Assembly (NCBI RefSeq): GCF_001874645.1
Contig: NZ_CP017886.1
Coordinates: forward strand, 2,976,001 to 3,040,000
Length of the DNA stretch: 64,000 bases
DNA from: Pseudomonas frederiksbergensis
GTDB taxonomy: Bacteria; Pseudomonadota; Gammaproteobacteria; Pseudomonadales; Pseudomonadaceae
Reading direction: 5' to 3'
The translations under genes and the position numbers were made by a program. The notes under the pieces are model-generated. The model was given only the letters and a program-made list of their open reading frames with translations, made no database searches and was not told the origin of the DNA. Positions 18,722-26,828 of the stretch are shown here, piece after piece. The first letter of the stretch is position 1, and the number at the start of each line of letters is the position of its first letter.

Positions 18722-19594
18722 ATGAAACGTACTCCCCATCTGCTCGCCATCCAGTCCCACGTGGTTTTCGGTCACGCCGGCAACAGCGCCGCGGTTTTCC
18801 CGATGCAGCGGGTCGGGGTGAACGTCTGGCCGCTCAATACCGTGCAGTTTTCCAACCACACTCAATACGGTCAGTGGGCCGGTGAAGTGCTGGCGCCGCA
18901 GCAGATTCCCGAGCTGGTGGAAGGCATCGCGGCCATTGGTGAGCTGGGCAACTGCGACGCCGTGCTGTCCGGTTACCTGGGCAGTGCAGCTCAAGGACGG
19001 GCGATCCTCAGCGGCGTTGCACGCATCAAGGCGATCAACCCCAGCGCCTTGTACTTGTGCGATCCGGTGATGGGGCATGCGGAGAAAGGCTGCATCGTGC
19101 CGGCTGAAGTCAGCGACTTCCTGCTGGATGAAGCGGCAGCGGTGGCGGATTTCATGTGCCCGAATCAGCTGGAGCTGGACAGTTTCTCCGGTCGTAAGCC
19201 GCAGTCATTGTTCGATTGCCTGGCGATGGCCCGCGCGCTGCTGACGCGTGGCCCGAAGGCGGTGCTGGTCAAGCATCTGGACTATCCCGGCAAATTGCCG
19301 GACAGCTTCGAGATGTTGCTGGTGACGGCCGAAGGCAGTTGGCATCTGCGTCGTCCATTGCTGGCGTTTCCACGTCAGCCGGTGGGCGTGGGCGACCTGA
19401 CGTCGGGCCTTTTCCTGGCTCGGGTGTTGTTGGGCGACAGTTTGGTCGCGGCCTTCGAATTTACGGCGTCCGCAGTGCATGAAGTACTGCTGGAAACCCA
19501 GGCCTGCGCAAGCTATGAGCTGGAACTGGTGCGCGCCCAGGACCGTATTGCCCATCCTCGGGTGAGGTTCGAGGCGACGGCGATCAGCTTGTAG
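18722..19594 (+). CDS. pdxY: Pyridoxal kinase
   Basis: 290 residues of the ribokinase-type PdxY family: it phosphorylates pyridoxal to pyridoxal 5'-phosphate in the vitamin B6 salvage route. Seen: [16 protein letters not shown] near the start, the substrate/ATP region [17 protein letters not shown], and the anion-hole motif [19 protein letters not shown] near residue 220. Length fits. It stands alone; a REP pair follows it. Confidence 0.93.
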   Translation: MKRTPHLLAIQSHVVFGHAGNSAAVFPMQRVGVNVWPLNTVQFSNHTQYGQWAGEVLAPQQIPELVEGIAAIGELGNCDAVLSGYLGSAAQGRAILSGVARIKAINPSALYLCDPVMGHAEKGCIVPAEVSDFLLDEAAAVADFMCPNQLELDSFSGRKPQSLFDCLAMARALLTRGPKAVLVKHLDYPGKLPDSFEMLLVTAEGSWHLRRPLLAFPRQPVGVGDLTSGLFLARVLLGDSLVAAFEFTASAVHEVLLETQACASYELELVRAQDRIAHPRVRFEATAISL

Positions 19595-19608
19595 TCCGGT
19601 CGCGGCGC

Positions 19609-19682
19609 AAAGATCGCAGGCTGCGCCAGTTCCTACATAGGAATACGTATCCCTGTAGAAGCTGCCGCAGGCTGCGATCTTG
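19609..19682. repeat. REPIN (inverted REP pair) between pdxY and the thioesterase gene
   Basis: Two inverted copies of the Pseudomonas REP unit (core GATCGCAGGCTGCG...TCCTACA) flank a short spacer. The left copy has two or three changes, the right copy ends GCAGGCTGCGATCTT. It lies between convergent genes and may help terminate both. Confidence 0.75.
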
Positions 19683-19686
19683 TGCT

Positions 19687-20169
19687 TTAAGCGTCAGCCT
19701 TTATTTCGCGATAACGCTGATCCAGTTCCTGACGAATCTGTCGGCGCTGTTTGGCTTGGGCAAATCGGCGTTTATCTTCGCTGTTCTGCGGTTGCAACGG
19801 TGGGACGGCCGCTGGTTTGCGCTGATCGTCGACCGCAACCATGGTGAAGAAGCAGCTATTGGTGTGACGCACCGAGCGCTCGCGGATGTTCTCGGTCACT
19901 ACCTTGATACCCACTTCCATCGAGGTGTTGCCGGTGTAGTTGACCGACGCCAGAAAGGTCACCAGCTCACCGACATGGATCGGTTCGCGAAAGATCACCT
20001 GATCCACCGACAGGGTTACCACGTAGCGCCCGGCATAACGGCTGGCGCAGGCGTAGGCGACTTCGTCGAGGTATTTGAGCAGGGTGCCACCGTGGACATT
20101 GCCAGAGAAGTTGGCCATGTCGGGGGTCATCAATACCGTCATCGACAGCTGGGCGTTTCCGGGTTCCAT
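19687..20169 (-). CDS. Acyl-CoA thioesterase (hotdog fold)
   Basis: 160 residues. The hotdog core reads MTVLMTPDMANFSGNVHGGTLLKYLDEVAYACASRYAG; the Asn/His-Gly-Gly and Asp are typical active-site positions. A second conserved segment is YTGNTSMEVGIKVV. It hydrolyses acyl-CoA esters in the cytoplasm; chain-length preference cannot be read. The C-terminal 40 residues are a charged helix. A second, shorter thioesterase of the YciA type is encoded at 58699. Confidence 0.88.
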   Translation of the reverse strand: MEPGNAQLSMTVLMTPDMANFSGNVHGGTLLKYLDEVAYACASRYAGRYVVTLSVDQVIFREPIHVGELVTFLASVNYTGNTSMEVGIKVVTENIRERSVRHTNSCFFTMVAVDDQRKPAAVPPLQPQNSEDKRRFAQAKQRRQIRQELDQRYREIKADA

Positions 20170-20225
20170 AGCACACTACTCACGGTTCAAGGCTGGGATT
20201 TCGGGAGCACCTCTGTGGGTGCCTG

Positions 20226-20354
20226 GCGGGCTTTTCAAAACCACCGTTAACGGGACGCCGCACCGATGGCGGCCGTCACGCCCGGATCGATCTGTTTCCA
20301 TATATTGCACCGCCTTTGCGCCCGAAGTCGCGGTGTTACCCTTCAAAAGCCCGC
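20226..20354. other. Intergenic stretch with a long-range inverted repeat
   Basis: Within the 263 bp between the thioesterase and antiporter genes, GCGGGCTTTT (20226-20235) pairs with AAAAGCCCGC (20345-20354), 109 bases apart. No reading frame is convincing. It may be a structured leader of the antiporter mRNA or chance. Confidence 0.3.
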
Positions 20355-20432
20355 CTCAAGGGCCCTTTCATCCGATCTGGTAACCACCCAACGACTTAAC
20401 GCCTTCGGCACACCCGCTTAGGAGCCTTCGCC

Positions 20433-22196
20433 ATGCATGCCATCAGTTTTATTCAGGATCTGGCAGTGATCATGCTGGTTGCAGGTGTGGTGACCATTGT
20501 TTTTCATCGGCTCAAACAGCCGGTCGTCCTGGGCTATATCGTTGCTGGTTTCATCATTGGCCCGCACACCCCGCCGTTCGGGCTGATCCACGACGAGCAA
20601 ACCATCAAGACCCTCGCCGAACTCGGGGTGATTTTCCTGATGTTCTGCCTGGGCCTGGAGTTCAGTTTGCGCAAGCTGTTCAAGGTCGGCGCCACGGCGT
20701 TCATTGCGGCGTTCCTGGAAATTGTGCTGATGATCTGGATCGGTTACGAAATCGGCCGCTGGTTCGACTGGAGCACCATGGATTCGCTGTTCCTCGGCGC
20801 GATCCTGGCGATTTCCTCGACCACCATCATCGTCAAGGCGCTCAACGACTTGAAGATGAAGAATCAGCGCTTTGCCCAGTTGATCTTCGGCGTGTTGATC
20901 GTCGAAGACATCCTCGGAATCGGCATCATTGCCTTGCTCTCGAGTATCGCCGTCAGCGGCACCGTGAGCTCCGGCGAAGTGTTTTCCACCGTCGGCAAAC
21001 TCTCGCTGTTCATGATCGTCGCGCTGGTGGTCGGCATCCTGTTGGTGCCGCGTTTGCTGGCCTATGTGGCGAAGTTCGAAAGCAATGAAATGTTGCTGAT
21101 TACCGTGCTTGGCCTGTGTTTTGGCTTTTGCCTGCTGGTGGTCAAGCTTGAGTACAGCATGGTGCTCGGCGCGTTTCTGATCGGCGCGATCATGGCCGAA
21201 TCCCGGCAACGGGTGAAAATCGAGCGCCTGATCGAGCCGGTTCGCGACATGTTCAGCGCCATCTTTTTTGTCGCCATTGGTCTGATGATCGATCCGCAGA
21301 TTCTTCTTCAGTACGCCTGGCCGATTGCGGTGATTACCGTCGCGGTGGTGCTCGGCAAGATGCTCTCTTGCGGCCTTGGGGCGTTTATCGCCGGTAATGA
21401 CGGACGCACCTCACTGCGAGTCGGTATGGGCCTCTCACAGATTGGCGAATTCTCTTTCATCATCGCGGCGTTGGGCATGACCCTGCAGGTCACCAGTGAT
21501 TTCCTCTACCCGGTGGCGGTCGCCGTCTCGGCCATCACCACCTTGCTGACGCCCTACCTGATCCGGGCTGCCGACCCGCTTTCATTGAAGCTGGCTGCGG
21601 TCATCCCACAGCGCCTTGGCCGTGTGCTGGGGATGTATGGGGAATGGCTACGCAGCATTCAGCCGCAGGGCGAAGGTGCGCTGCTGGCGTCGATGATTCG
21701 GCGGATTTTGCTGCAGGTCGGGGTCAATCTGGCGCTGGTGGTGGCGATTTTCTTTTCAGGCAGTTTTTTTGCCGAGCGGATTTCCAGCTACCTGCACACC
21801 TGGATCAGTGATCCGAGCTGGCAGAAGGCGTTGATCTGGGGCGGGGCATTGCTGCTGTCGCTGCCGTTCCTGATTGCCGCCTACCGCAAGCTCAAGGCGC
21901 TTTCGATGCTGCTGGCAGAAATGGGCGTGAAACCGGAAATGGCCGGCCGCCACACGCAGCGAGTGCGTCGGGTGATCGCCGAAGTGATCCCGATTCTCTC
22001 GCTGCTGGTGATTTTTCTGCTGCTGGCAGCCTTGTCGGCCAGTATCTTGCCGACCAACAAGCTGCTGGTACTGATCGTCGTCGTAACCGCTGCGGTGGCG
22101 GCCCTGCTTTGGCGATGGTTTATCCGCGTGCACACGCGGATGCAGGTCGCCCTGCTGGAAACCCTGGATAACCACAAGGATTCGTCCGGGCATTGA
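20433..22196 (+). CDS. Cation:proton antiporter (KefB/CPA2 type, no RCK domain)
   Basis: 587 residues. The N-terminal 390 form a Na+/H+-exchanger-type membrane domain with about 12 segments; key stretches are VVLGYIVAGFIIGPHTPP, LAISSTTIIVKAL and FGVLIVEDILGI, the last carrying the acidic transport site. The C-terminal part adds further hydrophobic segments (about 435-460, 475-490, 530-570) where KefB or YbaL would have a nucleotide-binding TrkA-N domain, so regulation differs from Kef. Probably exports K+ or Na+ against H+. AGGAG precedes the start. It stands alone. Confidence 0.85.
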   Translation: MHAISFIQDLAVIMLVAGVVTIVFHRLKQPVVLGYIVAGFIIGPHTPPFGLIHDEQTIKTLAELGVIFLMFCLGLEFSLRKLFKVGATAFIAAFLEIVLMIWIGYEIGRWFDWSTMDSLFLGAILAISSTTIIVKALNDLKMKNQRFAQLIFGVLIVEDILGIGIIALLSSIAVSGTVSSGEVFSTVGKLSLFMIVALVVGILLVPRLLAYVAKFESNEMLLITVLGLCFGFCLLVVKLEYSMVLGAFLIGAIMAESRQRVKIERLIEPVRDMFSAIFFVAIGLMIDPQILLQYAWPIAVITVAVVLGKMLSCGLGAFIAGNDGRTSLRVGMGLSQIGEFSFIIAALGMTLQVTSDFLYPVAVAVSAITTLLTPYLIRAADPLSLKLAAVIPQRLGRVLGMYGEWLRSIQPQGEGALLASMIRRILLQVGVNLALVVAIFFSGSFFAERISSYLHTWISDPSWQKALIWGGALLLSLPFLIAAYRKLKALSMLLAEMGVKPEMAGRHTQRVRRVIAEVIPILSLLVIFLLLAALSASILPTNKLLVLIVVVTAAVAALLWRWFIRVHTRMQVALLETLDNHKDSSGH

Positions 22197-22217
22197 CCCA
22201 GCGGGGCGTCAAGCAGA

Positions 22218-22646
22218 TCAGCTTTCCAGCCAGACGTCCCGCGCCCAGTGCCACACTGATTCCCAGGTCTCTTCGGCCAGCAGCTCTTCCTCGGCCAGCC
22301 ACAGCACCACGGTGCCGTCTTCTTCGACCAGGTAATAGTTGTCACCGTCCTGGCAGATCGGAATCATGCTGCGATCAACGCCTGCGTCCCAGGCATTGGC
22401 GGCAACGTCCGGCAGGTAGGTGTGCGATTGCGGGTCGGTGACGGTCACCGGCTCCAGGCTGCCGTAAACGACGTCGCTGACGGTCAGCAGGAATTCTCTG
22501 AAGACGAACGGGATATCGATGAACAGTTGTTCTTCGATTTCCACCAGTTGGTCTTCGTCAGGCAGCTCCAAGGGCACCGGTACCGGTTCGTTGGCTTCTC
22601 GCAGTTGTTCGATGATTTCTTCCACGTCCGGGATCCTCTTGCTCAA
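22218..22646 (-). CDS. SMI1/KNR4-family protein
   Basis: 142 strongly acidic residues. The pattern LPDEDQLVEIEEQLFIDIPFVFREFLLTVSDVVYG is the SMI1/KNR4 helix-loop start ('lgvkLP..yrefLl..ngg'), and the C-terminus ends WESVWHWARDVWLES. Such proteins often act as immunity proteins beside toxins, but no toxin is adjacent and the gene is widespread in pseudomonads, so a housekeeping role is as likely. Function unknown. Confidence 0.75.
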   Translation of the reverse strand: MSKRIPDVEEIIEQLREANEPVPVPLELPDEDQLVEIEEQLFIDIPFVFREFLLTVSDVVYGSLEPVTVTDPQSHTYLPDVAANAWDAGVDRSMIPICQDGDNYYLVEEDGTVVLWLAEEELLAEETWESVWHWARDVWLES

Positions 22647-22707
22647 TGGCGCGGTTTAGTTGGGGCGGTTTATACAGTAGCTTGCTATAGATGCAACCGC
22701 GAAATAG

Positions 22708-22734
22708 AAAACCCCGGACAAGTCCGGGGTTTTT
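22708..22734. terminator. Rho-independent terminator, bidirectional
   Basis: AAAACCCCGGAC-AA-GTCCGGGGTTTTT: 12-bp stem with a T-run on the plus strand and an A-run that becomes a T-run on the minus strand. It ends the Tim44-like gene on the minus strand and isolates it from the SMI1/KNR4 gene. Confidence 0.9.
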
Positions 22735-22761
22735 ATTACAGCATGCGAAACGAGAACGGTA

Positions 22762-23634
22762 TTAGCCGTTCTGACGGATACCGGCTACCAGCCAAGGCTG
22801 GTTTTCGCCCTGCGGACGCTCCATGTTCCAGCTCTCGCTGAACACTTCGCCCTGGTCGAAACGCGAGTTTTTCGACACACCGCTGAAGGTCAGGGTGGCG
22901 ATGGTCTTGTCTGCGCGATCATCCACGCCGTCCAGCTGAACGGTAAGGTTGTCGATGTAGGTGGACTGGAAGCCGTCACCCAGATCGGCACGTTCGCGCT
23001 TGAGGAACTCCAGCATTTGCGGGGTCACGAACTCGGCGATCTTGTCCATTTCGTTAGCGTCCCAGTGCTGTTGCAGGGACTGGAAGTGGCTGCGTGCGGC
23101 TTCAATGAAGCGCTCCTCGTTGAACCAGGCCGGAGCGTTGATCACCGGGCGAGCGGCAGCAGGAGCAGCCGAACCGCCGAAGATCGAACCCATGGCCGGC
23201 TTCTGTTCGTACACTTCACGCTGCATTGGCGCGCCCGCAGGAGCCATGTGCTCTTGCTGCTTGCGGCGACGAGCGGCGATGAAGCGGAAGATCACGAACG
23301 CGATGACCGCCATGATCAGGATGTCGAAAAACTGCATGCCCTGAAAGCCGCCGCCCATGAACATGGAGGCCAGCAGGCCGCCGGCAGCGATACCGGCCAG
23401 AGGGCCGAGCCAGCGCGAAGCACCGCCGGCTTTGGCGGCAGCGCCTGCGGCACCCGCAGCACCAGCGGTCGCGGCAGCAGAACCCATGCCGGAAGAAGCC
23501 GGCGCCATTTGGCTGGTCTGGTGGGTAGGCGCAGCGCCTACGCTTTTGCCGCCACCGAAGCGCTTGGCGTTGGCGTCGAGGCTCATCGTCAGGCCGATGC
23601 ACAACGCCAGGGCGATGCTAAGAAAACGTTTCAT
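22762..23634 (-). CDS. Tim44-like domain protein
   Basis: 290 residues from the ATG at 23634. A signal peptide (MKRFLSIALALCIGLTMSLDANA) or anchor precedes a Gly/Ala-rich low-complexity stretch (about 30-80), one membrane segment (about 95-120, 'FDILIMAVIAFVIFRFIAA'), basic RRRKQQ and a C-terminal Tim44/MbA-type domain (about 160-290). The domain in mitochondria links the import motor to the translocon; in bacteria its role is unknown. It stands alone with its own terminator. Confidence 0.85.
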   Translation of the reverse strand: MKRFLSIALALCIGLTMSLDANAKRFGGGKSVGAAPTHQTSQMAPASSGMGSAAATAGAAGAAGAAAKAGGASRWLGPLAGIAAGGLLASMFMGGGFQGMQFFDILIMAVIAFVIFRFIAARRRKQQEHMAPAGAPMQREVYEQKPAMGSIFGGSAAPAAARPVINAPAWFNEERFIEAARSHFQSLQQHWDANEMDKIAEFVTPQMLEFLKRERADLGDGFQSTYIDNLTVQLDGVDDRADKTIATLTFSGVSKNSRFDQGEVFSESWNMERPQGENQPWLVAGIRQNG

Positions 23635-23811
23635 AAAGGGAATTCCCATTTGTGGATGGCACGCGCGCCATGTTGCACAGGTGAAGTGACACTGGCTAGC
23701 GGCAGAGTGTTTCGGGCTTTTGCCTGACAGGCTGCGTTCAGCTCCGTCGGTACAAGGCGGCGCGTGTACTTTTGTCTGTAGGACAAGTGGATTGGTTTTG
23801 CGGGAAGCCGC

Positions 23812-24252
23812 TTAACGCCGCAACGCCAACATCACCACGCCCGCCGTGATCAGACCGATTCCGCCCCATTGGCGCAGGTCGAGCCGCTCACCCAGCAACA
23901 CTACGCCCAGCACGGCCACCAGCACCACACTGAGTTTGTCGACGGGTGCTACCAACGAGGCTGGCCCAAGTTTCAGCGCACGGAAGTAGCAAATCCACGA
24001 GGCCCCGGTTGCCAGGCCAGACAGCAGCAGGAACAGGTAGCTCTTGGCGGATATCGATCCTAATGACTGATATTGGCCCGTTGCGTACAAAATCAAGGCC
24101 AAGCTGACCAATACCACGATCGTGCGCAGCAGCGTGGCGAAGTCGGAATTGACGTTTTCGATGCCGACCTTGGCGAAAATCGCGGTCAGCGCCGCGAATG
24201 CCGCCGACAACAGGGCCCAGAATGTCCAGGAAGAAAAGAAGCCTGAGCCCAT
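23812..24252 (-). CDS. EamA-family (half-size DMT) membrane protein
   Basis: 146 residues from the ATG at 24252 (MGSGFFSSWTFWALLSAAFAALTAIFAKVG). Five hydrophobic segments match one EamA repeat, ending LLGERLDLRQWGGIGLITAGVVMLALRR, the classic EamA end. Full DMT transporters have two repeats, so this single-repeat protein should act as a dimer, like small multidrug-resistance relatives. Substrate unknown. Confidence 0.85.
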   Translation of the reverse strand: MGSGFFSSWTFWALLSAAFAALTAIFAKVGIENVNSDFATLLRTIVVLVSLALILYATGQYQSLGSISAKSYLFLLLSGLATGASWICYFRALKLGPASLVAPVDKLSVVLVAVLGVVLLGERLDLRQWGGIGLITAGVVMLALRR

Positions 24253-24301
24253 GTGTAATCCTCTAAGTTGATCGTTCCCACGCCGGGTTCGGGAATAAAT
24301 C

Positions 24302-24378
24302 AAAAGATCGCAGGCTTCGCCAGCTCCTACATTAGCTTGCGTGGACCTGTAGGAGCTGCCGCAGGCTGCGATCTTTTA
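24302..24378. repeat. REPIN (inverted REP pair) after uvrD
   Basis: AAAAGATCGCAGGCTTCGCCAG... and ...GTAGGAGCTGCCGCAGGCTGCGATCTTTT face each other across a short spacer. Ends with a T-run on each strand, so it may also terminate uvrD. It lies between uvrD and the EamA gene. Confidence 0.8.
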
Positions 24379-24383
24379 AGCCG

Positions 24384-26567
24384 TTAGATGGCTTCTAGCT
24401 TGGCGTAGCCGAGCATCAGCCACTTGCTGCCTTCGCTGAAGTTCACTTGCACCCGGGCCTGCGCGCCGGCGCCTTCGAAGTTGAGGATCACCCCTTCGCC
24501 GAAGACCGCGTGTTGCACTTGCTGGCCGAGGCTGAACGCGGTTTCCGGGATTTCCGTACCGGCGAACAGGCTGCTCGAACTTTGTTTCTGGCCGCCACCG
24601 AACGGACGGCTGACGCTGTTGGACAGCCGCACTTCCTGGATAAGGCCTTTAGGCACTTCGCGTACGAAGCGTGAAACCTTGTTGTAGGTCTCGCTGCCGT
24701 ACAGGCGTCGGGTTTCGGCGTAGGTCATTACCAGGTTTTGCATGGCCCGGGTGATGCCGACGTAGGCCAGGCGGCGTTCTTCTTCAAGGCGGCCGGGCTC
24801 TTCCAGGCTCATCTTGTGCGGGAACAGACCTTCTTCCATGCCCACCAGGAACACGTAAGGGAATTCCAGGCCTTTGGCGCTGTGCAAGGTCATCAGCTGA
24901 ATGCTGTCTTCGTGCTCGTCGGCTTGAGTGTCACCGGCCTCCAGCGAGGCGTGGCCGAGGAACGCGGCCAGCGGCGTCAGGTCTTCGTCTTCTTCGGCAC
25001 TTTCAAAGTTGCGCGCCGCGCTGACCAATTCCTCGAGGTTTTCTACCCGCGCCTGACCTTTCTCGCCTTTTTCCGCTTCGTGATAGGCGATCAGGCCGGA
25101 CTGCTCGATGACTGTCTGAGTCATCAGGTGCAGCGGCATTTCGGCGGTTTTGGCTGCCAGGTTCTCGATCAACTCGATGAACGCACCCAGAGCGCCGGCT
25201 GCGCGCCCGGTGAGACCTTTATTGGCCACCAGCTGACGCATGGCTTCCCACATCGACACATCGCTGTGACGAGCGTGATCGCGGATCGCTTCGACAGTTT
25301 TTTCGCCGATGCCACGGGCCGGAACGTTGATCACCCGTTCCAGCGCCGCATCGTTGCCACGACCTTCGAGCAAGCGCAGGTAGGCCATGGCGTTCTTGAT
25401 TTCAGCCCGTTCGAAGAAGCGCTGGCCGCCATAGATGCGGTACGGAATGCGCTCACGCAGCAAAGCTTCTTCCAAAACTCGCGATTGGGCGTTCGAGCGG
25501 TACAAAATCGCGATATCGCTGCGGGCCATGCCGGTTTTCAGCGCACTTTCGATGGTTTCCACCACGTAGCGTGCTTCGTCATGTTCGTTGAACGCGGCAT
25601 ACAGGTTGATCGCTTCGCCTTCGCCGCCGTCGGTCCACAGCTCTTTGCCCAGACGCCCGGTGTTGTTGGCGATCAAGGCGTTGGCGGCCTTGAGGATCCC
25701 GGCAGTGGAGCGGTAGTTCTGTTCCAGTCGAATGACTTCCGCGTCCGGGAAGTCGGCCGAATACTGGTGAATGTTCTCGATTTTCGCGCCGCGCCAGCCG
25801 TAGATCGACTGATCGTCGTCGCCCACCACCATCAGGCTGTCGCCGCCCTTGGCCAGCAGTCGCAACCAGGCGTACTGCACGGCGTTGGTGTCCTGGAATT
25901 CGTCCACCAGCACATGGCGGAAACGCTTCTGATAATGCGCCAGCAGGCCCGGATGGTCGCGCCACAGGTCGAGGGCGCGCAGCAGCAGTTCGGAGAAGTC
26001 GATAACGCCCGCGCGCAGGCACGCGGCCTCATAGGCTTCATAAATGCTGCGCATGGTGGCCAGGAACAGATCGCCGCTGGCTTGAATATGTTGTGGGCGC
26101 AGGCCTTCGTCTTTCTGCCCGTTGATGAACCACTGAGCCTGTCGCGCCGGCCAGCGCTGTTCGTCGAGGCCCAGTTCACGGATCACCCGCTTGACCAGAC
26201 GCTGCTGGTCATCGCTGTCAAGGATCTGGAAGGTCTGGCTCAGGCCGGCTTCCTGCCAGTGCGCCCGCAGCAAGCGGTGCGCCAGGCCGTGGAAGGTGCC
26301 GACCCACATGCCGGCCGGGTTGATACCCATCAGCTGCTCGATGCGATGGCGCATCTCGGCGGCGGCCTTGTTGGTGAAAGTCACCGACAGGATTGAGTGT
26401 GGCGAGGCGTTCTCGACCTGGATCAACCAGGCGATACGGTGCACCAGCACACGGGTTTTACCGGAACCAGCACCGGCCAGGACCAACTGACGACCCACGG
26501 AGGCCGCTACGGCCTGACGTTGGGCATCGTTGAGGGAGTTCAGCAGAAGGGAGAGATCATCGCGCAT
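24384..26567 (-). CDS. uvrD: DNA helicase II
   Basis: 727 residues of superfamily 1 helicase. Walker A AGAGSGKTRVLVHRIAW (near residue 31), the Walker B/box III area VDEFQDTNAVQYAW and VGDDDQSIYGWRGA, LEQNYRSTAGIL and the C-terminal motif VI VGITRAMQNLVMTYAETRR. It unwinds DNA 3' to 5' in nucleotide-excision and mismatch repair. Length equals the UvrD family. It stands alone between a REP pair and a 260-bp gap in which I see no other feature. Confidence 0.95.
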   Translation of the reverse strand: MRDDLSLLLNSLNDAQRQAVAASVGRQLVLAGAGSGKTRVLVHRIAWLIQVENASPHSILSVTFTNKAAAEMRHRIEQLMGINPAGMWVGTFHGLAHRLLRAHWQEAGLSQTFQILDSDDQQRLVKRVIRELGLDEQRWPARQAQWFINGQKDEGLRPQHIQASGDLFLATMRSIYEAYEAACLRAGVIDFSELLLRALDLWRDHPGLLAHYQKRFRHVLVDEFQDTNAVQYAWLRLLAKGGDSLMVVGDDDQSIYGWRGAKIENIHQYSADFPDAEVIRLEQNYRSTAGILKAANALIANNTGRLGKELWTDGGEGEAINLYAAFNEHDEARYVVETIESALKTGMARSDIAILYRSNAQSRVLEEALLRERIPYRIYGGQRFFERAEIKNAMAYLRLLEGRGNDAALERVINVPARGIGEKTVEAIRDHARHSDVSMWEAMRQLVANKGLTGRAAGALGAFIELIENLAAKTAEMPLHLMTQTVIEQSGLIAYHEAEKGEKGQARVENLEELVSAARNFESAEEDEDLTPLAAFLGHASLEAGDTQADEHEDSIQLMTLHSAKGLEFPYVFLVGMEEGLFPHKMSLEEPGRLEEERRLAYVGITRAMQNLVMTYAETRRLYGSETYNKVSRFVREVPKGLIQEVRLSNSVSRPFGGGQKQSSSSLFAGTEIPETAFSLGQQVQHAVFGEGVILNFEGAGAQARVQVNFSEGSKWLMLGYAKLEAI

Positions 26568-26828
26568 CGGGGCATTCTAGGGCGCCGCGCCACACCGGGC
26601 AAACCGAGCTTTGCATTAACCGATGAAAGAAACGCGGGGGACGACCGGTCGGTCATCCGCTGCAAGCCTTGATGGGCCGCGCTTTTGTGGTTTTGAACAG
26701 TGGCAACGGGCCATTTGCTTTGTCGATTTTCTGATCTGGAGCAGTTTGGTCCGGGCCATTGCTTGTGTATGCTCCGTCGACGTTTCGGGCTCACCACGCT
26801 CATTAATATAAGAACAAGAATATCGCCT

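Noticed and set aside
18760..18768. CCCACGTGG in pdxY as a degenerate parS
   Set aside because: Only the inner 8 bp match; the outer arms differ, so it is expected by chance.
24738..26396. Long open frame opposite uvrD
   Set aside because: It is the antisense shadow of a GC-rich gene: no signal, domain or ribosome site, and uvrD is certain. The same holds for long frames opposite oadA, pycA, pstC and the symporter gene.
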